This document shows, in pieces, positions 1-7,950 of a stretch of 64,000 nt of DNA (within the stretch, counting starts at the first letter, position 1; every line of letters starts with the position of its first letter). A program made the position numbers and the translations under genes. The stretch is taken from positions 1 through 64,000 of the forward strand of contig CAVOYR010000001.1 of assembly GCA_963700735.1 (NCBI GenBank), given 5' to 3'. Under the pieces are notes generated by a model, which did no database searches, had not been told where the DNA came from, and saw only the letters and a list, made by a program, of their open reading frames with translations. This DNA comes from Anderseniella sp963700735 (GTDB lineage Bacteria; Pseudomonadota; Alphaproteobacteria; Rhizobiales; Aestuariivirgaceae).

Positions 1-11
1 GGGCACCACTT
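1..11 (+). repeat. attL: 3' end of tRNA-Phe at the island's left edge
   Basis: The first 11 bases, GGGCACCACTT, are identical to bases 19349-19359, where they end a recognisable tRNA-Phe 3' half including the encoded CCA. The window therefore appears to start inside the 3' end of a tRNA-Phe gene whose body lies just outside. This is the expected left junction when an integrase inserts at a tRNA 3' end. Only 11 bases can be compared here. Confidence 0.6.
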
Positions 12-164
12 TTTCCACATAATATCAATACCCTAAGCTACTCCTCCAACAAACACGCTGGTGGTGTAGAATTGCTTGGGTTGCAGTTTGGGTTTCAACT
101 CGTCGGCTCCTAGATTGTCAACTGGAGAACCAGCTAAGAAAGTCGCAGCCCGAGGAAGAACACC

Positions 165-1383
165 ATGAGCTATCCACTGCACCAATGGGCTGTCCTTGAT
201 TTGGGGAGTAGCTACCCACCTAGCGTATCAACAACTTCATATATTCCCACACTTGGACACGTTGCTACTGTCACGGATTTCTATCGCGTTGTCGGTTTTC
301 TTCACACTAACATCCAACAGTTCAATGCTTGCTTTGTAGATTTGGCTACGTGTGAAGCGCTGTCCAAGATTGTGGAAGGGCCGATCACCAGCTACTCAGA
401 TCTGGAGGGTGCTGAAACTGCGCTTTCTGGTGTACTATTCCACCAGAATTTGAGGTCTTAATCCCACCTTAAGGTCGAGATCGAATCCCAGGGATGTTAT
501 CGTGTGAGACCTGACAAGGATGTTAGGTCCAGAGTTGCGTTCGATCTTTTCAACGTCGCATCCACAAGGGATTGGCTATGCGCTTTTGATTACGCCCTGA
601 GCGAGGGCCACCAAATAACTCGCGGCCTCGCATCAGGCAGCACGTTCAGAGGAGCCAAGTATCCTGACCTGAAGGCTGGCGAAATGCCCCTACAACAACT
701 GCTTAGTGATGTTGCACCAGCCCTTGCGCGTGACTTTAAGGTACCTGGATATTTCAGCAATCAAGAGATTCGAAATAACTATAGGTCACCAAGGTCATTC
801 ACTCATGAGCTATATGATCGAATATCAGTGCCATGGCAGCAGTGTGTGTCCAATGTCCCTGGTGTCGAGTACTCCATAGATCTACCACCACTACTCGCGA
901 TAGTTTTGTCGCGCGCCGCAAGCCGCGAAAGGATACCTGAGGTCATCAAGGAGCTTCATGATGAGTTGGGGCCTGTGAGGTATGAACTCCATGAATTTGA
1001 CAATCTAGTGAGAACTGAAACGTCGCAGGTGGCGCTCGAAAGCAAGACAGCAAGAATTCAAGAGGCATTCATGGCCATCGTGCCAGCTTCAAGACACCAA
1101 TACGCGCGACGAACCCTTGCTAGAGTATGGAAGCTAACCCGACCGCTCGCGAAGGCTTACGGGCTAGCCATTAATCCCACCTCTTTGGAATCCAGAGCTC
1201 TTGCGTGACCTCATTCAGACTGCAGGCACGCAGGCTGTGATGGAGGATGCTTCAATCGTGGACCGTACTTTGTCCTCTAAGGTTTTCTCCGAGTTGCTTC
1301 GTACGGACTCGGTGGTTCAGATGTTGAAGCGACACTTCACAGAGCACGAGCTTGCCAGTCTCCAGATGACACACAATCAATAG
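165..1383 (+). pseudogene. Decayed gene of unknown function (in-frame stop plus frameshift)
   Basis: Three open stretches read as one damaged gene. Bases 165-458 are open from an ATG, then a single TAA at 459-461, and the same frame stays open through 462-1208. Near 1201 the frame shifts by one base into 1201-1383. Repaired, it would encode roughly 400 residues. The middle part contains a helical stretch starting PPLLAIVLSRAASRE that reads like genuine protein. I do not recognise the family. Alternatively these are two or three separate small genes: a GTG at 504 and a TTG at 1201 could serve as starts. It is the first cargo after the attachment site. Confidence 0.45.
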
Positions 1384-1434
1384 TTCTTGGCCCTTGAGGA
1401 TTCACCTCAGGCCAGCATCGCCCTCGCTTCCTTC

Positions 1435-1608
1435 TCAGCTGCATGACCCCTTCACCCACTGCCATGGCGTGCGTGGCTTGTGCATCTTTGCCAGCTCAGG
1501 GTGCTTCTTCGCATCGCGCGCTGCTGCACGCAGGCGTTCACGAGCCTCGCGTGGGTCGATTTTCAGTTCGGTGCAAAGCTGCTTGAGGGTAATGATTTCG
1601 TTGGTCAT
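1435..1608 (-). CDS. Conserved small basic protein, 57 aa
   Basis: This short minus-strand gene starts at ATG 1608 behind a good ribosome binding site (GGAGA, about five bases upstream) and encodes a 57-residue highly charged protein starting MTNEIITLKQLCTELKIDP. A helix-turn-helix-like start (TLKQLCTELKIDPREAR) is followed by a basic helix and a PRTPWQW tail. From memory it resembles a small protein of unknown function common in Hyphomicrobiales genomes. The HTH-like start would fit a small DNA-binding or recombination accessory protein, but this is inference. It has no close partner gene. Confidence 0.65.
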   Translation of the reverse strand: MTNEIITLKQLCTELKIDPREARERLRAAARDAKKHPELAKMHKPRTPWQWVKGSCS

Positions 1609-1822
1609 TGATCGTCTCCTTTAGGTTTAGACGATCAGTCCAATAAGACACCTTCTGCAGACGTGTCAGGGCAAAACTCAGTTTGGCTTGAAGAATTCTG
1701 AGATGTCGACGTCGAGGGCCTTCGCGTTTCGTCGTTTGCAATCGAATGATAATAGTGCTTTTCTGTTTGGTTACTTGCGCGAGCGTCCGTAAGAATGTCA
1801 CGCTAATATCGAGGGTGTCTAG

Positions 1823-2089
1823 ATGCGTGTACTTTCAATTTTTGCAATGATAGCATTGGCGATCTTAATTACAATTTCATCCACCTCAAATACAAGATCA
1901 GAAACGTGCACCTATATGATGAACTCATTTAGCGGTGGATGTTTTCAGCGTTGTGTCAAAGGACTTAATGCATCGAGCGAGAAGCAGCGCCAATACTGTC
2001 GTTCGACTTGTGAGCGGGAATTCAAAAGATGCATGAGGTATGGAGTTTGGCGTACTCAGGGAAACAAGCGCAAGGTTAGCAAGCAATAA
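1823..2089 (+). CDS. Small secreted cysteine-rich protein
   Basis: An 88-residue protein with a clear N-terminal signal peptide (MRVLSIFAMIALAILI, cleavage near residue 26) followed by a compact mature part with six cysteines and many Lys/Arg residues. The even number of cysteines suggests disulfide bonds and a periplasmic location. No family is recognised. The base composition is AT-rich like the rest of the island. It stands alone, with 200 bases or more to the genes on either side. Confidence 0.55.
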   Translation: MRVLSIFAMIALAILITISSTSNTRSETCTYMMNSFSGGCFQRCVKGLNASSEKQRQYCRSTCEREFKRCMRYGVWRTQGNKRKVSKQ

Positions 2090-2579
2090 TAATTTTAGCT
2101 TCAGGGCTGTTGGTTCTCACATTGGCACTCTAACGCCCTTGCCAATTCTCTAAGCTAGTTGTTGGTCGTCGTTCGCAGCCTGCATTTGTCGTTGCAGGTT
2201 CCCGTGATCAAACGCACCACCAGCATTATTCTGATCTAAGAATACTGGGGCTATGCCCACGATCTCAGGCATTCTCCCTAGACTCTTGCCAATGCTGGGA
2301 AGTGAGAAATTGAACCTGGCGGCGGAGTTGACAAGGCACTTTTTCGGAGATCAACAGGCTCATGGCCACTCTGGATGAGGTGGGTCGCAAGGTGTCAATG
2401 GTTTGTGGATTGGCCTAAACCCCCTGAAAATCTGCCTGACGTGGGACCTGCTTTTGGACCACGCGGTTGGAGAATATTCCGGGGGTTATAGTTTCGGCAG
2501 CGCAATCGTAGGGTTTGTCAGTGGCGATGTGTGTGAGCTCAACCCCTCTGCGCAAAAGCTCCAAGAATTACTGCATCAT
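2090..2579. other. Gene-poor stretch
   Basis: No convincing gene is seen in these 490 bases. A plus-strand frame open from 2403 runs on under the opposite-strand gene at 2580-2861, has no good ribosome binding site and gives a protein without recognisable features. The stretch may be remnant DNA of an older insertion. Confidence 0.4.
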
Positions 2580-2861
2580 TTAACCAGGTGGGCAACCACG
2601 TGGTCGAACAGTTTTTCCACTTTTGAAGCGAAAAGTTCTGCAACCTGGAACGGCTTTACGCAGCCTGCAACCATTATTGTACCTTTTATTACAAATCGAT
2701 AAAGCTTTGTCTCCGGCTCTATTCGCGTCATCCTCACTTTTAATCAGAAACCCAATCATATGACCATCTGGCTTAATAACAAATACAGAAAACGTTTCAG
2801 CAACGGCAGGAGTCGAAAAAGCCGCTAGCACTAGAAGAATTGCTAAAACTTGTCTTTTCAT
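2580..2861 (-). CDS. Small secreted protein of unknown function
   Basis: A 93-residue protein beginning MKRQVLAILLVLAAFSTPAVA, a textbook signal peptide with an Ala-X-Ala cleavage site. The ATG at 2861 is chosen because the signal peptide starts there; an upstream in-frame ATG at 2882 would add seven residues. The mature part has three cysteines (CNKRYNNGC and a later C) and a basic tail, suggesting a periplasmic or exported role. The family is not recognised. It faces the Cys-rich gene at 1823-2089 and may be another exported cargo protein. Confidence 0.6.
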   Translation of the reverse strand: MKRQVLAILLVLAAFSTPAVAETFSVFVIKPDGHMIGFLIKSEDDANRAGDKALSICNKRYNNGCRLRKAVPGCRTFRFKSGKTVRPRGCPPG

Positions 2862-3281
2862 CGAAACTCTTTCGTGACCCACATCGTGCTGGAGGGATGA
2901 AGAAGCAAAAATAAACTTGCTAAGATTGGCTCAAAAGTATTGTCAGTTGCGCGAATGTGCAAATGATTTTGTTGACGCTACGAGTACGAATATGGGGTTA
3001 TATGTACACAAACGAGTTGTAGCCGGTCTGGCTGTATGTTTTCGATGATCGACCACAGAAGCCCACTGGCAGGGGTTGCGCGATTGAGCGCCACGACCAC
3101 ATCGCGACGTCGCTTCGCGTCTCTGGGGTATGTTTTTGAGCGTTCTGGCAGCCCATTTGGTACCCACAGTACAGCGCTGATGAGCGCACTGCCTCGGGGT
3201 CCTTGAAATCATTGAGTTTGTGGGCCTGGGCTGATTGACACTTTGAACATATATCAGCGTGTCTCTCTAATAACGCACATT

Positions 3282-3320
3282 CGACTTTTCCTGTATATAC
3301 GTAGGAAACTTGGAAAGTCG
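3282..3320. repeat. Inverted repeat, copy 1 (TTTCC/GGAAA element)
   Basis: CGACTTTTCC (3282-3291) faces GGAAACTTGGAAAGTCG (3304-3320) around a TATATAC centre. A related structure lies at 7871-7916, just beyond the stop codon of the primase gene. Neither copy has a T-run, so they are not typical Rho-independent terminators. They could be termination or processing hairpins, or binding sites of the island family. Confidence 0.6.
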
Positions 3321-3400
3321 TTTGGCGCCAGAAGACTGGCCCCTTGCCAAGGGTAACAAAGCAAAGGCAACCTAGACCTCTGTGACGATGAATTTTCAAT
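3321..3400 (-). pseudogene. Vestige of a second primase/helicase 3' end
   Basis: On the minus strand this stretch contains TTCATCGTCACAGAGG, matching the codons for IVTEA near the C-terminus of the primase at 7951-9843 (ATCATCGTCACAGAGG). It then has CTGGCGC followed by the TTTCC/TATATA hairpin, in the same order and orientation as beyond the intact primase gene. The reading frame is destroyed by stops. The simplest reading is that a related element once had its primase here and only its 3' tip survives. The match is short and judged by eye. Confidence 0.4.
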
Positions 3401-3469
3401 TTTGCCTCAGTAGGAATCTGAACAGAAGTGCGAGTAGGACTCAGTCCTCGCAATTTACACGGTTGATCA

Positions 3470-3789
3470 ATGAGTGAAGAAGAAACGACTTGCGACAGCC
3501 GTAATCCTGAACGTCAGGACGTGACAACACCTCAACTCCCAATGTGTGGTGAATTTGTTCGTGACTTCTTTAGAGCGCATTTGAAAATTACGTAACGACA
3601 AAAGCGAGAAGCAATGGCGTATTGAGTGAGATCAAGGCTCATATAATTCACGAGGGCAGATCCAGTCAGATGGAAGATATTAGTGGCAATGTAAGACCCG
3701 TCGAGATGGTAGAGATGGGAACTGACATCGCCATCGATCATCGGGAAATTTTCAACATGACGTTCGAACAGTTCCTGACATCGGTGTAA
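3470..3789 (+). pseudogene. Small protein gene with one frameshift, first of a four-gene set
   Basis: Two overlapping open frames join into one protein of about 106 residues. ATG 3470 opens MSEEETTCDSRNPERQ and runs to FFRAHLKIT, then a stop at 3593. The adjoining frame continues with VTTKARSNGVLSEIKAHI to TAA 3787-3789. Adding one A to the AAAA run at 3584-3587 restores one frame. The acidic, polar protein ends 16 bases before the next gene, so it probably belongs to the same operon. Function is unknown. If the shift is an assembly error, the gene is intact. Confidence 0.45.
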
Positions 3790-3805
3790 TGAACTGGCTA
3801 CAGAA

Positions 3806-4129
3806 ATGGCGAAACAGCAGAGTCAACAGCTATTCTCAGAACTCGATTCCATTACAGAGGTGACCGGCGCCAGAATCTCGGGCGAAGGGAAGCCCCTGAC
3901 ACATGACGCGATATTCGAGGCCCTTTCTCGCATTCACCATGATTTTCCCTCGGGTATCGGTTCGACAGGGTTATCGATGGTGGTATCGCCAAACCAGATG
4001 CAAATCATAGAGGCACTTCAAAAAGAATTTGAGGAGTCTCCAGATCTTCAAAGACGCCACAAGGAACTGATACAGAAGAAATACGATGAGTACAGAACCA
4101 CAGAAATGGATAGAAATCTGGCTGGATAG
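3806..4129 (+). CDS. Hypothetical protein of the nuclease/HEPN operon
   Basis: A 107-residue soluble protein starting MAKQQSQQLFSELDSI with no signal peptide or membrane segment. The C-terminal half is a charged helix (IIEALQKEFEESPDLQRR) that could form a coiled coil. No family is recognised. Its end overlaps the start of the nuclease gene by 44 bases, implying co-translation, so a partner or inhibitor role for the nuclease is plausible but not shown. Confidence 0.6.
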   Translation: MAKQQSQQLFSELDSITEVTGARISGEGKPLTHDAIFEALSRIHHDFPSGIGSTGLSMVVSPNQMQIIEALQKEFEESPDLQRRHKELIQKKYDEYRTTEMDRNLAG

Positions 4130-5794
4130 CTCAAGCGAGAGATTATACCAACCTGCATTTGTGAGTGTTTTGAACTATTTGAAATTTGATGTTCTACATA
4201 ACACCAATCATAATGCATTAGAGTTTGGTAAAGATATTATCTGCAGAGACTCAGGTGGAACATATTATGCGCTGCAACTGAAGGGAAATCCCGGTTCACG
4301 CTTAAACATTGGCGAATGGAAAGAAATCTATGATCAGCTAATACAACTGGTCTCTATGCCAATACCTCTTACAGTTAGCAGCACCAAACGTGCTGTTAAG
4401 CATATTCCTGTTTTGGTCACCAATGGTGAAGTTCATGAAAATGTTAGGGTTGCCGTAGATGCCTTCAATAGAGATGTTGTGCCTACGTTGGGCTCCAATG
4501 CTCAGCCGTTGCGTTTGTGGGCGCGAGGTGACCTTCTTTCAATGTTCTCAAAGGCATCTAGTGTTGCCTGGCCCACATCCATTGACGCCCAGGTTGCAGT
4601 GCTAAAATCCATTTCACAAGCTGGGGAAGACAGTATGGATCTTCGTAGCATCCAGCAGGTCATCGCTGACTGTCTCCAATTGAAGAAGCCCGAGCGTGTT
4701 TCGTCACCACAATCCCGATCGTTGGCCTCGAGCTTGGCAGTGATTTCCAACATCATGTCTACACCACAATTACGTGCTGGCAACATATACGAATGTATAA
4801 AACTAAAAACTATTGTACTCGTAAACATAATTGCCTTCTTTGAAAGAAACGACTTTTCCACGAAATACCACGAGAAAATTGTTACCCACCTTAGAGCAGA
4901 TTTATTTGATAATTTAAATTGGTATACGGAACAAATTGCAACTGGCCCCAAAATTCGAACAGTAATAAATGAAAATTTGTTCGCTGAGTTTGGAATACTC
5001 ACTCTCGTCGGATTCTTGTTATGGCCCTGATGGGAGTGAGTGCTCTTGAACAAGGCGACGATACACCAGCTGCTGTGAAGGAAGCCGCAACACAACGTGT
5101 AGACTATCCATTCCTGACTTCGGAGTTCCTCGTGCCAGCGTTCTTGTCCGTCTTCTGGTCAAAGGAGAACGCAAAGGGCAATCGAGAGTCCGATACGGAA
5201 CTGATTGGCGTGCTGGGCAGCCTGATTAGAAGTGCACGAGATGGATCGTTGATCTGCTCGTACTATGATATTGAAGAAACTGCGCGGTATAATTTTCGTC
5301 ACTTCCTCGGAAGTACGCTCCAGCTTTTGAACAGAGATCAGCGTGTGAATATGAGTCAGTTCACATATGCTTTAATGCTGCTGCTTGTACGACGCAACTG
5401 GAAGCAAACAGCGAAATACTTATGGCCTGAGCTTACGCGAGTCTTACGGGTACAAACAGAACTCAATAACGTTTTTGAAATTGTATTTGTATCCACAGAT
5501 GATTGTACGGAGTCAACAAGGCGAGTCCGTTTTCCCTTGTCATGGGGTAGAGACTAGTTGATTTAGCGCGTGAGGAACCGACACCTGAGTTACCTGAAGC
5601 TTTGCAGAACGACCCAACTTTATGCTTGTTGCACTTTATATTTTTGCCTCACCGTATGACCGAAAAATCTGTACTTTGGTTGGATAGAAAATTCTGCCGT
5701 ACTTGGTACTGATTATTATGCCAAAACTCCTCTTGCCAATGAAGCGAGTTTCAAAAGTTCAGTCGCTCAATTGCCGCGAAGGAGCAAGATGTGA
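4086..5794 (+). pseudogene. PD-(D/E)XK-type restriction-like nuclease, frameshifted
   Basis: The N-terminal part (4086-5030) has a restriction-endonuclease-like core: FGKDII followed about 14 residues later by ALQLKG, giving D50 and Q64-x-K66, the usual pattern for DNA-cleaving PD-(D/E)XK folds. The rest is a mainly helical region of unknown family. The frame breaks near 5023 (one base missing, probably in the GG before CCC), near 5551 (one missing) and near 5680 (one extra). With these repaired, one protein of about 569 residues results, ending RRSKM at TGA 5792-5794. That stop overlaps the GTG start of the HEPN gene as GTGA. The three shifts are inferred from amino-acid continuity. If real, only the N-terminal 314-residue nuclease part is made. 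Confidence 0.55.
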
Positions 5795-6204
5795 TTAGAA
5801 TTGGGCCAAGACGCCCATCACGCGAAGTCGAGCTGGACGATATCATATGGCATGGCGTCCTTGACGGCGCTGACAATGCTATAGACGTGCTGCTCAAGAT
5901 CCATCTTGCGCTTGATGCAATCCTCATCGAGTTCATCGAGCCAAGTCAGAACAGTGATGATTTTCTGCGCTGGAGCTTTCCAAAGAAGACAAAATACCTA
6001 GCTGAACTCGGAAGGATACTGCCAACTGACAAGCAAGCCTTCGACAAGCTGAACGATTTTCGCAACGACGCTGCCCACATCTTTGGCCATCAGCTGACAG
6101 TTGCCACGGCGCTTAAGCTAGCCCGCGAGTTGGAAGCGCTTGGAGTCGATTTCTCAGAACTCTATGGGCCATTACTCAGAAGAAGAGGCCATGGAGTACT
6201 ATGA
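5791..6204 (+). CDS. HEPN-like domain protein
   Basis: A 137-residue helical protein with FRNDAAH at residues 90-96, which fits the R-x4-H signature of HEPN nucleases (R91, H96). HEPN proteins are commonly RNA-cleaving toxins or effectors in defence and toxin-antitoxin systems. The GTG at 5791 is chosen as start because AAGGAG sits eight bases upstream and the codon overlaps the stop of the preceding nuclease gene (GTGA). The C-terminus is basic. It could instead be a catalytically silent HEPN partner. The operon context with a PD-(D/E)XK nuclease supports a defence role by inference. Confidence 0.6.
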   Translation: MIRIGPRRPSREVELDDIIWHGVLDGADNAIDVLLKIHLALDAILIEFIEPSQNSDDFLRWSFPKKTKYLAELGRILPTDKQAFDKLNDFRNDAAHIFGHQLTVATALKLARELEALGVDFSELYGPLLRRRGHGVL

Positions 6205-6320
6205 TGGATTACGTGGGATCCTAGCAGAGATAGGCTGGTGCATTCTGTTTCATGCGGCAAATTTGATGGGTAAGGCGGGTGGTCGTGACATATTCAGTCA
6301 GCCTTGATTGGTAGGCGATC

Positions 6321-7769
6321 ATGCAAGGCGCAGACCTCAGACTCACCAAGACTGATTTTATCCAGTTCTTGAACTGCGCCAAGTCGCTTTGGCTGAAGAC
6401 CCACAAACCCGATGACTACCCAAAGGCGAGTTCTCTGCCTACGCCCAGAAGATCGCGGCCGAAGGCTATCAGGTCGAGGCGCAAGTGCGTGCACTGATTG
6501 CTGCATGGCCAGACGTTGATCGCGTACACCTTCCAGCGCATTTTCGAGCCTAGCTGCGGCATGTATGCCAAGGCAGATATGGTGCGCACGAATGAAGATG
6601 GCTCCATCGACATTTTCGAGATCAAGTCGTCGACGAGCGTCAAGGACAGCAATCCACACAACCAGTTGAAGGATGCTGCATTTCAGACGATTGCCGCGAT
6701 GCGCTGTGGCGCGAACGTCCGAAACATCTTCATCGTCCACCTCAACAAAGACTACGTGCGCAATGGCGAGGTCGACCCTAGCGCCTTGCTTACGTTCGCT
6801 GACGAGACCGTGCGAGTGAAGGCGCTGCTCCCCGAGACTGAGGCAGAGATCGCGACCGCAATGGCGCTGCTGGCCAAAGATGCCATCGACGAGTCCTCGT
6901 GCACCTGCCTCACCTTGAGCAGGGGCAACCAGTGCGACAGTTTCGGCTACTTCAACCGGCACATCCCAGATCCATCAATCTACAGTCTTCCTCGACTGTC
7001 GCCGGCCAAACGCGACCTGTTTGTCAGCGAGGGCCGGTTCAGCCTCGACGAGATCGATGCAAGCGAAGTGACAGGTACGCAACTGCCTGTTCTGAAGGCG
7101 CACCAGTCTGGTGCGCCCTACATAAACCTGGACGCCATCGAGAAATTCCTGGGGGCTCTGAAATACCCGCTGTATTTCCTCGACTATGAGACTTACTCGT
7201 CTGCCATTCCGATCACGGACGGCGTCAAGCCACAGGCACCACTTCCATTCCAATTCTCGCTGCATGTGCGCAGCGAGAACGGCGACCTCACCCACCACGA
7301 ATATCTCGCCGATCGCGCTGAACGGCCGCTGGCCCTCATTGAGGCGTTGGAGCGAACAATTGGTCCGCACGGTTCGATTGTCGTCTGGAACAAGACCTTC
7401 GAGAATACGCAGAACAAGAGTATGGCTGCCGACTACCCGGACAAGGCGGAGTTCCTGCATGGCTTGGTGGGCCGGTCTGTCGACCTGATGGATGTTTTCG
7501 TGTCTGGCTATGTGGACATTCGATTTGGGGGCTCGACCTCAATCAAGAAGGTGCTGCCGGTGATGGTGCCAGATCTCAGCTATGACGGCATGGATGTGGC
7601 CGACGGCACGGCTGCCATGGATGCGTGGGCGAGAATGCTGCACGCGCCAGACGATGAGACACGAGCGAAAATCAGGCAGGGCTTGCTGGACTACTGCAAG
7701 CTCGATTCGCTGGCGATGGTGAGAATACTGGAGGTAGTGGAGTCGCTGGCTGCTGAAGGCACAGCGTAA
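6321..7769 (+). pseudogene. DUF2779-family nuclease/exonuclease, two compensating frameshifts
   Basis: The main part, open from 6498, matches the DUF2779 architecture: a PD-(D/E)XK-like core (DIFEIKSST), a cysteine motif (CTCLTLSRGNQC) like Cas4-type Fe-S nucleases, then a DEDD-type exonuclease domain starting YFLDYETY and ending DYCKLDSLAM. An N-terminus starting at ATG 6321 (MQGADLRLTKTDFIQF) is in the same overall frame, but bases 6423 to about 6520 read only in another frame. One A is missing after CCA at 6420-6422 and one base is extra near 6520. The net length is a multiple of three (482 aa). Cells with the sequence as given might make only the part from ATG 6498. The likely role is DNA processing by analogy with Cas4/RecB-like nucleases; the in vivo role is unknown. 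Confidence 0.65.
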
Positions 7770-7870
7770 AGGGCCATAGAAGCCTGCTGGCGCGCGTTCA
7801 TTGCTGGGCTGTCCGTTTCCGCTTGATTGTGCGCTTCTCGCGCTGGTGGGCATTTAAAACGCACTGCTGC

Positions 7871-7916
7871 CACTTTCCACTTTCCTATCCCTATATACCT
7901 GGAAAGTTGGAAAGTG
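7871..7916. repeat. Inverted repeat, copy 2, between convergent genes
   Basis: CACTTTCCACTTTCC (7871-7885) is complementary to GGAAAGTTGGAAAGTG (7901-7916) except for one bulged base, giving a 15-bp stem with a short loop containing TATATAC. It lies between the convergent 3' ends of the DUF2779 gene and the primase gene. It may act as a bidirectional terminator although no T-run follows. A relative is at 3282-3320. Confidence 0.65.
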
Positions 7917-7950
7917 ACGCGCCAGCATGAACCAGCGCGCCACGTGGGTG

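Noticed and set aside
2403..2702. 99-codon plus-strand frame
   Set aside because: Overlaps an opposite-strand gene with a clear signal peptide; no ribosome binding site.
2998..3453. 151-codon minus-strand frame
   Set aside because: It crosses the hairpin and the primase remnant in a frame different from the primase-like codons, and shows no protein features.
3584..3595. Programmed -1 frameshift at the A run
   Set aside because: The bases do not form a canonical X-XXY-YYZ slippery heptamer in the correct phase; a lost A is simpler.
3532..3741. 69-codon minus-strand frame
   Set aside because: The opposite strand reads as a more convincing, frameshifted small protein.
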